A DNA stretch of 64,000 bases from Podarcis raffonei (taxonomy: Eukaryota; Chordata; Lepidosauria; Squamata; Lacertidae), in assembly GCF_027172205.1 (NCBI RefSeq), contig NC_070614.1, positions 39,128,001 to 39,192,000 of the forward strand. Direction: 5' to 3'. The number at the start of each line of letters is the position of its first letter. Position 1 is the first letter of the stretch. Below, piece after piece: positions 33,231-46,700 of this stretch. A program made the translations under genes and the position numbers. The notes under the pieces are model-generated. The model did not search any database. It was not told the DNA's origin and saw only the letters and a list, made by a program, of their open reading frames with translations.

Positions 33231-34110
33231 AAAAACCCAACACAAACTGAGCAGCTCAGGATACTTGTATCTGGCATCAGAATGTGTCATGTCCAGACAG
33301 AAAGTGTGACCTAACAGTCTTGAGTCATATCAATGAAAAGTCCCTGGGTTGATTTATATGTGGACACTCCTTGCAAAATCAAGCCCTGGTCCACTCATTG
33401 GCAGAAATCACAGCAAACAGCAGCTGATACCTAGTGGCCCACTGAAAACTGACCAGTGTCTGCTGGGGCATCACATCCTTTGCTTGAATTTGAAAGCTGG
33501 TGCCACAGAGGAGAACTTTGAGATGGAGAAAATGTAAGAGCACCGAGCACCAGTGCAGTCCTATGTACGTTTATTCAGCATCAAGTCAGGTTGCGCCCAG
33601 CGGGCTTCTTAACGCTTTATGAATTTATAAAGTTGCCATCATACTTTAAGGGGAGAACTCAAACTGACTCCTTCCAGCCATTTCAGATTGTTCTGCCATT
33701 GTTATACTCTGATTCCAAGAGGATTGTTTGTATTCTAGCAACCGAGTTTTGCGAAATCCACACTCCCTTCCTCCTCCAGTGCCCTTTGATCAAGATATGC
33801 TCCATTTGCATTTAATAAATTGCTATTGCAATTTCCCAATTAGGTACCTGGGTCAGAAATCAGGCTGTCTCATTGCACATCATATACAAATGAAACTCTG
33901 CAGAATGGAGTGAAAAGAAGGCATAGGATACTTCCCAGACGGTGAGCCAGTCCTTAGACACTTAAAAACCTCCAGCACCCATTAGTGTGGCAGGTAGAAT
34001 GCTAGCGCCATAAAATGCCACGGGTGGTTTCAGAACTATATGTTAGGATCAATATATATTGTCAGGCCATGAAAAGGAGTGAGATAATTTAAAATAAATA
34101 AAGAAATAAT
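33231..34110. other. Intergenic stretch, no gene seen
   Basis: AT-rich sequence between decayed repeats and the left arm of the H1 inverted repeat. No motif-bearing frame. Confidence 0.4.
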
Positions 34111-34537
34111 TTTTCTACGCCCTACAACTGAGGGCCTTTCTGTGCGAGGCAACTTCTCTCTGGGCCCAAAGTGAATGAATGAATGTGTTACTTGGCCCAA
34201 CTCGAAGCGCTTTTGCGCAACAACGGCCACTCGGGAGACGCCGGGTCCCCCACCAGCCGGGCGCAGACCCCCCCGAGATTGGCCCGGCGCCTTTCTCGGG
34301 CCCCCGATGGCCGCGAGAAGTTTTTAATTTAGCCGAAAAGGGCCCAGATTTCCCGGCGCCAGGCGCGCTGAGCGGGACTCGGCCGCGCTTCTGCCTGGTT
34401 TCCCCGGGCGCGCCGCCTCCCCGGCCCGCGAGGCGGCCGGGCTCGGAGAGAGAGGCTCCCGCGGGTCCGTTTCGCCCGGGGCCCGGCGCGCTGCGAGGCG
34501 GCGAGGCGGCGATTTGGGCCGTTTTGTGGCACTCAAG

Positions 34538-34639
34538 AAACACAAAGTTGCAGCGGGGACAGGAGCCATTTCTGGCTGCGGAGGAGAGCGCGGGGTCTGC
34601 GAGCGCACCAATCAGCGCGCAGCTCCGCCCCTATAAATA
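34538..34639 (+). promoter_or_regulatory. H1 promoter: H1 box, CCAAT, GC box, TATA
   Basis: AAACACA (34538-34544) is the H1-specific distal box. CCAAT is at 34608-34612, CCGCCC at 34625-34630, TATAAATA at 34632-34639. The order and spacing are those of replication-dependent H1 genes. Confidence 0.88.
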
Positions 34640-34766
34640 GCAGGCAGCTCCGGGGCCGCACTTCAGACTTTACTTTTCGGTTCCGAGAGGTTCTAGCCCG
34701 CAGCCCGCCTCCTCCTCCTCGTTCAGCATCAGCCCCAGCGGAAAGCCGTCGCGAGCCGAGGCGACC

Positions 34767-35447
34767 ATGTCGGAGACTGCTCCCGAAGCGCCCGTGGCCG
34801 CGGCGCCGGCCGCCAAGGCGCCGGCCAAGAAAGCCAAGAAGCCGGCGGGAGCCGCCAAGGCGCCGCGCAAGGCGTCGGGCCCCAGCGTGACGGAGCTGCT
34901 GACCAAGGCGGTGGCCGCGTCCAAGGAGCGCAACGGGGTGTCCCTGGCGGCGCTCAAGAAGGCGCTGGCGGCCGCCGGCTACGACGTGGACAAGAACAAC
35001 AGCCGCATCAAGCTGGGCCTCAAGAGCCTCGTCAGCAAAGGCACCTTGGTGCAGACCAAAGGCACGGGCGCCTCGGGCTCCTTCAAGCTCAACAAGAAGC
35101 AGCTGCACGACACGGCCAGGGACAAGGCGGCCGGGGCCAAGAAGAAGCCGGCCGCGGCCGCCGGGCGCACCAAGAAGGCGACGCCCAAGAAGCCCGCCTC
35201 CGGCTCGGCCAAGAAGCCCAAGAAGCCGGCCGCCAAGAAGAGCCCCAAGAAGGCGGCCGCGGCCAAGAAGCCGGCGGCGAGCGCCAAGAAAGCGGCGGCC
35301 AAGAGCCCCAAGAAGGCCAAGCCCAAGAAGGCGGCGCCCAAGAGCCCCGCTAAGGCCAAGGCCGTCAAGGCCAAGGCTAAAGCCAAGCCCAAGACGCCCA
35401 AGGCCAGAGTGGCCAAGCCCAAGAAGGCGGCGCCCAAGAAGAAGTGA
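34767..35447 (+). CDS. H1: Linker histone H1
   Basis: 226 codons plus TGA, intronless. The N terminus is [20 protein letters not shown]. The winged-helix globular domain spans about residues 37-112, with '[12 protein letters not shown]' and '[19 protein letters not shown]'. The C-terminal tail is Lys/Ala/Pro-rich with several SPKK motifs. H1 binds nucleosomal linker DNA and compacts chromatin. It has an H1-box promoter and a 3' stem-loop 47 bases after the stop. GC content is very high. The inverted partner at 53800-54480 differs at two residues: S to G and A to P in the tail near residues 175-180. Confidence 0.98.
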   Translation: MSETAPEAPVAAAPAAKAPAKKAKKPAGAAKAPRKASGPSVTELLTKAVAASKERNGVSLAALKKALAAAGYDVDKNNSRIKLGLKSLVSKGTLVQTKGTGASGSFKLNKKQLHDTARDKAAGAKKKPAAAAGRTKKATPKKPASGSAKKPKKPAAKKSPKKAAAAKKPAASAKKAAAKSPKKAKPKKAAPKSPAKAKAVKAKAKAKPKTPKARVAKPKKAAPKKK

Positions 35448-35493
35448 AGAGGCCGCGCCATGCCCGCCCGCCAGCAGCCCTCGCCATCCCAAA

Positions 35494-35536
35494 GGCTCTT
35501 TTAAGAGCCACCCACTTTCTCACCCGGAAAGAGCTG
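35494..35536 (+). terminator. Histone 3' stem-loop and downstream element of H1
   Basis: GGCTCTTTTAAGAGCC at 35494-35509, then the purine-rich GGAAAGAGCTG at 35526-35536, which pairs with U7 snRNA. Canonical replication-dependent 3' end. Confidence 0.95.
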
Positions 35537-35706
35537 ACTTACGCACCACAGAGGTTCTCCCCGTACTTTGAAACTCACACACCCCTCTCTCGCCCGCTTT
35601 TTAATAAATTCCTGTGCGCACTTACACCCTACTCTGCGCTACCACTTCGGTGCAGCTACGCACAGGGTTGAGTGGTTCGCCTCTTTAGCCGTATGGTTTG
35701 GGGTAC

Positions 35707-36399
35707 AGGGCAGTAGTGTACTGTAGTTTGCTTGAGCGGAATTACTCTTGTGCCTAACTCCTGTGTTGTCAGCTAAGCGTGAATTGAGGGCATTTTAATA
35801 AAAGTCTTCGCTGGTTCAGATAGTGGCCAACAGTTTCGCGAGGGGGACTCGAGTGCAACAAAGTTTGGTGTACGAGTTCCTGGGGTGTAGATACACAATT
35901 TCCCGCTAGGTATATTCCTTACTACGCCCACAAGAATGAACGCTGAAATTCCAGTACGCGCTTGCGCCAGTCGTCACTAGTCATCAGTTTTCCAAGATCC
36001 TTAAATCCCCCACATCTCCAGCCTGAAGGAGCTGCCGCCACCCTTGTCAATAATTCAGTGCTTGACTCCGGTATAAACTCAAGAGAATAGGGTAGTGAGG
36101 TCTCCTTTGCCATATTCTGCTAAACCCTATCCGCCATGTACCCACCAGTGCCCATTCCCCCCCCCCCAAATCTTTTCACTTTTTATCTTTCCTCAAATGT
36201 TTACGTGGTTACGCCACACCAAAGCTTGAAATCGTAGCCCATTACTTCAGCTTCTAAAAAAACGGTTTTTTTTAAAGTAAGCCTATTTAAAGATACAAAT
36301 GCAGTAGAAGCCATACCAGGGATAGCCCGTTATATATTTTGGACAGTATTAATATACAGGTCAGATTCCCCCCCCCCCATAAAATGCTGCAGCAGCGAC
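35707..36399. other. Spacer between convergent H1 and H3, partly homologous to 52690-53000
   Basis: No gene. Around 35821-35910 it is recognisably similar, in inverted orientation, to 52825-52915 ('tagtggccaa', 'gtgtacgagttcc', 'cacaatttccc'), but far more diverged than the H1 arm. This shows that the duplication is older than the sequence identity of the genes suggests. Confidence 0.6.
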
Positions 36400-36440
36400 C
36401 AGCTCTTTAAGTGAAGGAGTGGGTGGCTCTTAAAAGAGCC
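36400..36440 (-). terminator. Histone 3' stem-loop and downstream element of H3 (minus)
   Basis: On the minus strand GGCTCTTTTAAGAGCC (36440-36425) is followed by AAAGAGCTGG (36409-36400), the stem-loop and U7-pairing element. Confidence 0.93.
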
Positions 36441-36488
36441 TTTGGGTTGTTACGAGTTTGCCGAAATGAATTGTAATACTGTAGTTTT

Positions 36489-37097
<609 letters not shown>

Positions 37098-37259
37098 TTG
37101 ATCCTCCTTCTCGCACGCCCAGTCTTTGTTCTCTGGAGTGAGGACCCTCCGGGCCGCCTCTCGCTTTCTAACAGTAAACATGCCATGCCCAGTCACATCC
37201 CGCAACGATTCACAGATTCACACACGGAAAGAACGCGCACGGCTGCTGTGTTGTGCTGA

Positions 37260-38298
37260 GGAATCATAGCGCAAGGAGGAATTCCCTCCGGTGCGGATTC
37301 TCCCTTGTTATTCAACATGAATAACCTTAGCATTCATTTTATTAGAGCTGCAAAACCTAAGCACACTCAGAAGGGGGGGGGCAGAACTAGCTCCGTGGAA
37401 ATTACTCCCTTGTTAACTGGAGCTAGGATTGCTCCCTAATTATAGGACTTGTCAGTGGCACATTTAATCCCTATTATATCGTCGGGGTAATTCATATCAA
37501 ACTGACAAGCATATATTTCCCCTTCCCAAAAAAAAAAAATGATTTTTATCTCACCTTTCAGCAGAAAAAAGTGGCCCATGTTTTAAGAGAAGGAACAGCA
37601 AAGATGGAGATGGAAGAGGGGAAAACAAGATCATGCACTGTAGTAACAAAATTTTGTAGTAAAGAGGAGAAATTGAAAAATTTGGAGAGGAGTCTAAAGT
37701 TCCTAGTATTTCAGCACAGCCAAAAAAGGTGGTGTGTGTGTGTGTGCAGTACCATCTCAATGCTAAGAGTGTGGTGCTGATAATGTCAAGGTTGCAGATT
37801 CTATCCCCGTAAGAGACAGCTGCATGTTCCTGCACTGCAGTGGGTTGGACTAAAGCATTCCTTCCAACTCTATGATTCGATAAGGCAATACATACATAAT
37901 GTATTAAAATCCATGAAATTATTCATTAATATGTGCAGTTAATAATCCCCTACTCTGGCATGGGGTCAAATGCAGGCCTTCAGGTCTCCGACCAACCCTA
38001 GGGACTCTCCCCAGGACACATTGGTCACTAGGGCGCCTTTGTGCTTTTGCCTGGTTGGAATGGATACAACTTGCTTGCATGGAGGGAGATGCTTGTGTGT
38101 GCGCATGTGTGTAAATGTAGGGATTTCTGACATTTGCATGGCTAGAAGGTAGCCTAGAAGATCAACCACACCTATTGCTCCACCCACTTTTTAATTCTGC
38201 CCCGACCCATCCCTTGCATGTGGCCCCCAGTGGGCTGCCCACAAAGGAGTGCGGCCCACTGACAGCAAAATGAGCTGCCCACTGCTTTAGAGGATGAG
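37260..38298. other. Intergenic stretch with a CR1 tail
   Basis: A CR1 3'-tail fragment lies at 37826-37882 ('gggttggactaaagc', 'ccttccaactctatgattc'), with a short GT run near 37733-37745. No gene seen. Confidence 0.45.
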
Positions 38299-38309
38299 TA
38301 ATACATTAA

Positions 38310-38662
38310 GCAGGGGGATGCGGGTGGCGCTGTGGGTTAAACCACAGAGCCTAGGGCTTGTCAATCAGGTGGTCGGCAGTTTGAATCCCTGCAATGGGGT
38401 GAGCTCCTGTTGCTCAGTCCCAGCTCCTGCCAACCTAGCAGTTCGAAAGCACGTCAAAGTGCAAGTAGATAAATAGGTATCGCTCCGGCGGGAAGGTAAA
38501 CAGCATTTCCGTGCGCTGCTCTGGTTCGCCAGAAGCGGCTTAGTCATGCTGGCCACATGACCCGGAAGCTGTACGCCGGCTCCCTCGGCCAATAAAGCGA
38601 GATAAGCGCCACAACCCCAGAGTCGGCCACGACCGGACCTAATGGTGAGGGGTCCCTTTACC
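38310..38662 (+). mobile_element. Full-length tRNA-derived SINE (ACASINE2-like) with target duplication
   Basis: Head 'gggtggcgctgtgggttaaa', 'agtagataaataggtatcgc', end 'aggggtccctttacc'. The direct repeat 'taatacattaa' flanks it at 38299-38309 and 38663-38673. Well preserved. Confidence 0.92.
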
Positions 38663-38673
38663 TAATACATTAA

Positions 38674-39245
38674 CCAAATGCACACTCCTCCCCCACCTTC
38701 TCAGTGGCACAAGTGATTTACAACTCTGCTGTGTGCTCAGCTGTTTATGCCAACATTTTGCCACTGCAGTTGATTCACTTCATCAGCTGGGGCTGATGGG
38801 CTAGAAACCACAGCTGGGACATGCTCTCCGCATGAGGGGCAGACTTGCCCTTTTATACTCTGTGAACTGCCCTCCTCATGTATTCAATAAGATTTTCACA
38901 GGCATATAAACTGTGTAGGACAGGGATGAGGAACCTGTTCCCTACCCCCAACCACCCCCCCAAATAAATGGTTGTGTTCCATCAGCCCCTGTCACCACTG
39001 ATTATTATTTTTATCCCCTTGTCTACCCCACCTTTCCTCCCGGGAACTGAAAGTGGCCAGCATGGATTGCTCTCCCATTTTATCCTCAGGAAAGGGGGGG
39101 GGGGCTTCCTGGTGGGATTCAGCAGGAGCTTCCTCTACACACTTGATGCTCACTGACATTATTCTGGGTGCCTGAGCAGAGCTTGTTGATGTAATAACAA
39201 CAAACACATCTAATCAACTTCCATTTGCCCCCACCAACATCCATT
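38674..39245. other. Intergenic stretch, no gene seen
   Basis: Short G/C runs and no supported exon. It ends at the target site of the gypsy fossil. Confidence 0.4.
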
Positions 39246-39250
39246 AGATG

Positions 39251-39508
39251 TGAAATTAACTCGGAGTCAAGAGTGGATTTTATGCTCTTTATTCAGCTCA
39301 TAGAGGTGAGGAGGAATGGAAGTTCCCCCGAAATGTCTGCTTTATATACATTATTTACACAATGGGTCCCATGTGATTGGCTAATTCTGGTGCTCCCCTG
39401 TAGGCCAATCAGATTGCGGATTCACTTCCACCTGGAGCTGGATTGGGTGGCTCCTGTGGACCAATCAGACTGCTGCCTTTTGGATCCTATTCAACTCAGT
39501 ACATAACA
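39251..39508 (-). repeat. 3' LTR of the gypsy fossil
   Basis: 258 bases, pairing with 48350-48647. A minus-strand AATAAA lies in 'gctgaataaagag', as expected of the polyadenylation signal. Its outer edge abuts the 'agatg' target repeat. Confidence 0.9.
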
Positions 39509-40077
39509 CCCCTCCCCTCTAAGTTCTGCCTGGGAGGTTGCATTCATAGTCCTCAAGGTACGCCGGCTGCATACATGTGCGTTGCGGCCTGGGGTGTTCC
39601 CTGTTCAGGGGTTTGGGTTTTGGCTCGTGTTCCGAGGATGCTGGCTGCAATGGGGCCGTTTGGTCTGGCGCAACTGGCTTGCTCAGTTGTGGCTCTAGTT
39701 CCGGTGTCCTTTCGGTCTCGCGGGTCCTCTCTGTATTTACTGATTCTGCCTCCCCTGCTGGCCCCTCCTGCTCTACGGGCCTCACTGGCCCACTGTTCCC
39801 TTGGGACTCCTCTAACCTGTCCTCCTGGTTTTCTCCTGGGAATTGTCGCTGTAGCTGGTCGCAGTGGCGGTGCCAGAATTGCCCCCCCCTCCGTTACCAC
39901 TTCGCACGACAGGGCCAGTGACCCTGGAGACTGTGGCAGGTACCCATGCCGGGCCTGCCCCAAAATTCTTTGCGTACACTGGGTCCTGGGCCACGAAGGT
40001 CCGGGGGTTTCTGCCTTCCCCCGCCACTACCTCATCCTGAGCTCTGTCTGGTTGCGAGGCGCCAGCTCATTAGTAGT

Positions 40078-40992
40078 TCAGCGGGGCTCCGGCCAGTCGT
40101 TGAGCTGGGGGTGCTGTGCTAGAAGGAATATGGCAAGGCAGTACTCCCAATCCCCTTGCGTCATGCGGCAGAGGGTGTCCTTCGTGGTCCGCACCATGCA
40201 CTCTGCTTGGCCATTGGTGGCAGGGTGGAATGGCGCTGAGTGGATGTGGCGGATGGCGTTCAGCGCTGTGAAGGTCTGGAATTCTCCTGACATAAATGCT
40301 GTTCCGTTGTCTGAGACGAGAGTGTCAGGGAGCCCGTGGGTTGCAAACAGCCCACGTAGTACCCAGATGGCTGGGTCGAAGTGGACGGTAGCAGTGCGAC
40401 TTCCAGCCATTTGGTGTAGGAGTCCACCACTATGAAGAATGTTTTCCCCTGAAGGTCCACATGCAGCGAAGTCCACATGCAGGTGTGACCATGGTGCTCG
40501 GGCGGACTCCCAGGACTGGATTGGGGCCCTTGGGGGATATGGGCGGGAATCTTGGCAGGCCTGGCAGTGTTTGACCCAGGCCTCTATCACTCTGTCAATC
40601 CCTGGCCACCACACATAACTCCTGGAGAAGGCCTTCATTCTCACTACCCCTGGGTGTGTCTCATGTAGGGAGGGATGTGAGGACCCTTTTGTGGAGGGGA
40701 TGGGGAATAATGACCCTGCTTCCCATAACAGGCACCCCTTGTGGGCTGACAGTTCATGTTTATGGGTTGTGTAGCCTGCAAATTCTGGTCCGGGGCTGCT
40801 GCTGGGCCATCCCCTCCACACCCAGTCCAGGACCCAGGAGATGGCCTTATCTTTCTTGGAATGGTGCACAACTTCTTGTGCCTGAATGGGGCGGTTGGGA
40901 AGCAACTCCAGGCTCATAACCTCTTGTGCAGGGGCTGGGTCGGGCCCTGTTTTGGGTAGTGGTAGCCTGCTTAGGGCGTCCGCATGGCCCAT
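40078..40992 (-). pseudogene. Integrase-region fossil of the gypsy element
   Basis: The minus-strand translation shows integrase-core words (HLHVDFAACGPSG, VSDNGTAFMSGEF, APFHPATNGQAE) and an upstream zinc-binding-type segment. It is a Ty3/gypsy pol remnant and is broken. Confidence 0.8.
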
Positions 40993-42145
40993 CCCCTTCC
41001 CAGGGTGGTGAATCAGTGTATTCTTGTCAAAGCAGCTGTGGTCTGTGTGCTGCTTGATTGCGCTGCTGTACTCTGTGCACCTCCTCCCTGCTGGATCCTG
41101 AGTCGTCGGTGAGGTCTTTGTGGTGGACCCTCGGTTGGGGCGGCAGGCTCAGCCGTGCCTCTTGCATTGACCTCTCTGCAGCTTCAGTTGCCAGGGCCTC
41201 CTCCAGAGCGACCTGGAACGTTAGGTCCTTCTTAGCGTATAGGCGTCGTTGCAGCTTCTCATCTTTCAGGCCACCGACGAGGCGGTCACGAAGCATGTTC
41301 TCCAACTCTGAGAAGTTGCAGAACCGCACTTCTGGAGGGTGTCCAGAAGGTCCGGTTCCCGGCACGACCAGAAGCGATCAACCCGGCCGTCAGGTAGCTT
41401 CAGAAGAAGTGAAGAGAACGGCGGAGCAGATTAGCAGGTCGAGGGAAGCCATTATCCACCTTCAAGTAGCGAAGCCCCGAGCTTGCCGAGAAAGCGCTGC
41501 GCTCCCAAATTAAAGGACTCCGACCTCAAAGAATTTGGAATTTTATGGTTATAACAACAAGGAAGTCGTGGAGCAATAAGAGAAGTAACCGGGGTTCAGC
41601 CGAATCCGAAATCAACTCTGACGCAGCGAGATTCCAGTGCTGGGGAAAGTGAAAGTGAGTTGCCATAGCGATACTTTGTTTCCCCTTTCTGAACTTCCCT
41701 TAAAAGCAACGATTTATGTAGATACTTTATAGCAAGAGGATTGTGGAAGAGAAGGGGGACCAGGGGCGAATGGCTGGAACTGTGAGTCCTTGAGGAAAAG
41801 GAGGGTTTGAATGTGAGAAAGGAGTACTTCTCCACCTTGTCTTTAAAGTGTAAAGGACAGTGAAACCGGAAGAGAAGGCTCCGACGCCATTAAGAACTGA
41901 GGATAGAGGCGCGTTGAGGAAAGTTTAAAAAAGGTTAACTACATTAATACTGGCTGTGGAAATTAGCTGTACGTTGGATTTCCTGTAGATATTACCTCCT
42001 TTCTTCTTCTTTTTGGAATTTTTGATTTGTATGAGAAACTAAGTTGCCAGAGAAATAAGATACGGCTACTTTATTGGAAACAATGCTATATTAAAGGGAC
42101 TTGGTGACATCTAGTGGTGGGACTGAGATTGCACAACTTGGCTTT

Positions 42146-42653
42146 TAGCCTTCTTTCCTTCTCATTGCCTTCTTTTTTTTTTTTTTGTTACCTTTTATCT
42201 TCGCTATTTTTGTGTCCCCCCCACCCATTTGTGTGGATTAGCCTGAGTGGAGGCAAGAAGAACCCCCTGCAGTGGCGCAATTTGTGTGGAGGCAAGAAGA
42301 CTTTACAATAAGAACTTTGCATTGACTGTTTGAAATATATATAAGGGGAGAAACATTATTATTGATGATTACATATAGATAAGAAGGGTAATGCAAAAGA
42401 ACTAGCCTTCTTTCCTTCTCATCGCCTTCTTTTTTTTGTTACCTTTTATCTTCGCTATTTTTGTGTCCCCCCCACCCATTTGTGTGGATTAGCCTGAGTG
42501 GAGGCAAGAAGAACCCCCTGCAGTGGCGCAATTTGTGTGGAGGCAAGAAGACACTACAATAAGAACTTTGTATTGACTGTTTGAAATATATATAAGGGGA
42601 GAAATATTATTATTGATGATTACATATAGATAAGAAGGGTAATGCAAAAGAAC
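42146..42653 (+). repeat. Two tandem units in the L1 5' UTR
   Basis: Units 42146-42402 and 42403-42653 (257 and 251 bases) are nearly identical, differing mainly in a T-run length and a few bases. Each starts 'tagccttctttccttctc' and ends 'aatgcaaaagaac'. Such tandem monomers act as promoter units in some mammalian L1s; that role here is inference. Confidence 0.9.
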
Positions 42654-42775
42654 TAGAATTGGAGAATTTGTAAAACGGAAACTGTATAATTTAAGAGGGT
42701 TAAAGCGAATAATTCTGGCGGGGGGGAAGAGGAGGAGGGTACTGCACGGGGAAAGGGGAACTATAAGAGTATAAG

Positions 42776-43769
42776 ATGTCTCATACAGTGAAGAAAGGAC
42801 CAAATGGAGGGACTCCTGGTGAGAGGAAAGGATCTAAACAAGAGACGGATTTTAAGGCAGATATCTTAAGGATGTTTGCGGAAATTAAACAGAGTGAGAA
42901 AAACTTAGAGTCCAAACTAGAGCAGGTAGATAATAAAATTGAAAAAATGGATAAAAAAAATGGACGAAACAGTTAGTGAGTTGAAAGGTCAAATAAAAGA
43001 AGTATTTAGGAGAACTCAACATGCAGAGGAAGGGTTAAAAAAGACAAGAATGGAATTAAAAGATATTAAACGGGAGGAAGAAAAGATCAAAGCAGAAATG
43101 ATGGACTTAAATAAAGCACAGGAAGAGATGAAAGATGTTATTGCAATGAATGAACTCCGACAGAGGGAAGTGAACTTGAGGCTCAGAGCTGTGCCAGAGA
43201 TACAAGGTGAAAACATTAAAGAGAGGCTGATAGCAGAATTGGCGGAATGGATGGATATACCAATAGAAGAAATGGCCAAAAATGTGCAGAATGCATTTAG
43301 AATGCGTGTGAATACAACAAAAGCAAAGAAATTTACAGGAGATTGTCTGATTACATTTAAGGATAAAGAAATGAGAAACAGAATATTAGGAAAAAACAGG
43401 GAAAAGAGGCTGAACATAGATGGGAACTACATAATTATTTTTAAAGATATCCCAATTAGATTACTTAAACGAAGAGATTCTTATAAATCACTGGTACAGA
43501 CACTGAAGAAAAACAAAATTGAATTTAGATGGGAGTTCCCGGAAGGAATATCATTTGTGTATAGAAGTAAGAGACACAGGTTGTCAAATTTAGAAGAAAC
43601 AGGGAAATTTTTGAGGAAATATAAGGAATTAAGATCAGAGGTGAATGGAGCTAAGGGAGCGGAGGGAGGATCACCAGGAGAACCAAAAACGGAGGAAGAA
43701 GAAGAAAGGAGTGGAAGACAGACGGAGGAGGAAGAAGAGGAGGAAGAAGGAGACTCGGCGAATTTATAA
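42776..43769 (+). pseudogene. L1 ORF1 with one frame change in an A8 run
   Basis: The frame from ATG 42776 (MSHTVKKGPNGGTPGERKG) ends early at 42976. The continuing ORF1 sequence is in the +1 frame through to the TAA at 43767-43769. The change falls in the eight-A run at 42953-42960; one A fewer would restore a frame of about 330 residues. The encoded protein has a Lys/Glu-rich coiled coil, then an RRM-like part with 'LRAVPEIQGENIKERLI' and 'CLITFKDKEMRNRIL', then an acidic C-terminal end, as in L1 ORF1p, the RNA-binding chaperone trimer. A homopolymer sequencing error is an alternative to a real mutation. Confidence 0.88.
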
Positions 43770-43789
43770 AGAAAAGGAAACTCACGCAA

Positions 43790-46700
43790 ATGGTGGGCAC
43801 CATGGGGTTAAAAATTTGGAACTGGAATATTAATGGGATGAACAATAAAAAAAAGAGGAATAAAATTGAACAATTTTTGAAAAAGAAAAATTTGGATATT
43901 ATTTGTTTGCAAGAAACGCACGTGGCTAGAAGACACAAAAAAATTCTAATTAACAAAAGATTAGGGAATGAATTTGAATCTTCAGATAAAGAAAAGAAAA
44001 GAGGGGTGGTATTGTATGTTAAAAATAAGATTGAAGCCAAACAAATCTTTAAGGATGATGAGGGAAGGATGATTGCGATTCGAATCAATTGGCAAGGAGA
44101 AAATCTGGTCGTAGTGGGGGTCTATGCACCAAATGGTAACAAAACTGAATTCTTCGAAAACCTAGAAGAGAAATTACTCGAGTACATGGATCAGAAAATT
44201 ATTTTAATGGGAGATATGAACGGGGTGGCTTCCTTAGAAATGGATAGACGGAGAGAAGGAGCAAGCAAAGAAGGGAAATTACCAAAATCTTTTTTTTCAA
44301 TGGTAAAAAATTGTAACCTGATAGATATCTGGCGGTTTAGACACCCGTTGGATAAACAATTCACTTTCTATTCGGAACCAAATCAGTCGATGTCACGGTT
44401 AGATCAGGTCTGGATTTCAAGTGAATTGACACCAAGAACCAAACAAATAGAAATTAGACCCAAAGTAATTTCAGACCATAATCCGATTGAATTTGAGTTG
44501 GAGAGTTTTGAGAAAAGAACTTTTAGATGGAGATTAAATGAATATCTTTTAGACGATCAAAAAATTGTAGAAAATGCACAGAAGAAGCTAACAGATTATT
44601 TTGCTGATAATTGTGATAAAGGAACAAAGAGTAAAGTGGTTTGGGACGCGAGCAAGGCTGTAATAAGAGGTTACTTCATCCAGCAGAATGCAATTAAAAA
44701 CAGGAATAGAGAGAGAGGAAAAGAGGAAATTTTAAAGCAGATAATGGACAATGAACAAAAACTAATTAAGAAACCTAACTGTCGGAAAATAAAAGAAAAG
44801 ATCAAAATCTTACAAGCCCAGTTTGCCACAATAATAAATAGAGAGGTGGAATGGAATATTAAGAGATTAAGACAAAGGAACTTTGAATTCTCAAATAAAC
44901 CAGGCAAGTGGCTTGCGTGGCAAATTAAAAAAAGGAAAGAACAGAGCACAATAAATAAAATTACAGTAGAGGGAGAAGAAATAAGCGATCCAAAAGGAAT
45001 CAGGAAAGAATTCTTGGACTACTATAGAAGCCTTTACAAAAACAAGGAGAGAAACAATTTGAGGAGAATAGAGAGATTTCTGAAGGATAAAAGGGTGCAG
45101 AAAATCCCAACAGATAAAAAACAACAATTGAACGCTCCTATTGAAACAGAAGAGATAGTAGAAGTAATCAAAGAATTGAAGAGAGGAAAAGCCCCAGGAC
45201 CTGATGGATTCACTGCGGGTTATTACAAAGAGATGAAATCCATCTTGGTGAACCCACTGAAGGAGGTTATGAATAACATCCTAAGAGAAGAAGAAATTCC
45301 GGAAACATGGAAAGAGGCATATGTTACATTTATTCCAAAACAAGATGCAGATCCAACCCAAGTCAAAAATTATAGACCGATTTCACTGCTGAATATAGAT
45401 TACAAAATCTTTGCAGGAGTTCTGGCGAGGAGGATGAAGATTTTGTTGTCAGAAACTATCCACAAAGACCAAGCGGGTTTTCTTCCTGGCAGGCAGATGA
45501 GAGACAATATAAGGAACATAATTAATATGTTAGAATATCTGTCTGCCAGGTATGACAAACAAGCTATAATGATGTTTGTGGACGCAGAGAAAGCATTCGA
45601 TAATGTGGCATGGGACTTTATGCTGAAAAATTTGGAATATATGGAAGTGGGCAAAGATTTTTTTAATGGGATAAAAGCAATTTATAGGGAGCAGAAAGCT
45701 AAATTGATCATAAATAATGTAGTAACGGAAGAAATAAAGATACAGAAAGGAACGAGACAGGGTTGCCCACTTTCCCCACTTCTATTTATAACGGTGCTAG
45801 AAGTCCTTCTGAATTCAATTAGGCAAAACAAAAAAATAAAAGGAGTAACAATCGGTCATAATGAGTACAAAATTAAAGCATTCGCAGACGACTTGGTAAT
45901 AATGACTGAAGATCCCATAACTACAATTGAAGAAATCTTAAAGGAAATAGATCTGTTCGGAGATGTGGCAGGCTTCAAACTAAATAAGAAGAAAACGAAA
46001 ATGATAGCCAAAAATATGGATCAGAGGGTAATAGAAACAATTCAACAACAGTCACAGATAGAAGTGGTTAAAAAAGTTAAATATCTTGGAATTTGGGTAA
46101 CCCCTAAAAATATAGACTTATATAAGAACAATTATGAAACAGTGTGGAAAGAAATCAGAAAGGACCTAGAAGTGTGGGGAAGACTAAAACTGTCATTTTG
46201 GGGAAGGATTAACACAATTAAGATGAATGTGCTACCAAGGTTGTTGTTTCTATTCCAGACCATTCCAATAATTAAGGGGAATGGAGTCTTTAAGGAGTGG
46301 CAAAGGGTGCTCTCAAGATATATTTGGCAGGGCAAAAAACCGAGAATTCAATTTAAATTGTTAACAGATATAAGAGAAAGAGGAGGTTTTGCTCTGCCAG
46401 ATTTGAAATTATACTATGAGGCATCATGTCTTTGCTGGCTGAAAGACTGGGTCAAGTTAGTGAACAATGAATTGCTAGATCTGGAGGGTTTCGACAACAG
46501 GTTCGGTTGGCACACCTACTTGTGGCACGGAAAAAGGAAAGTACATAAGGGATTCGAAAACCACATCTTTCGAGGCCCACTAATTGAAATATGGGAAAGG
46601 TACAAAAACCTGTTGGAGCCTAAAGTTCCACACTGGTTATCACCTCTTGAAGTGTTAAGTGTGAAAAAGATTAATATGAGAAGTAACTGGGTAACATACA

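Larger units (their letters stand above)
34111..35706 (+). repeat. Inverted-repeat arm A containing H1
   Basis: This 1.6 kb segment, covering the H1 promoter, coding region, stem-loop and about 200 bases beyond, is nearly identical to the reverse complement of 53533-55134. By eye I found about five substitutions and one 8-base (two GGGC units) length difference. Identity falls off sharply on both sides. Confidence 0.9.

Noticed and set aside
34533-35492. Long minus-strand Gly/Leu/Arg-rich frame (319 codons), and its mirror at 53716-54714
   Set aside because: It is the antisense of H1. Runs of AAG and GCC codons keep all frames open; no start context, domain or composition of a real protein.
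39443-40435. 330-codon plus-strand frame
   Set aside because: Antisense of the gypsy fossil; the product is Ser/Cys/Trp-rich without domains.
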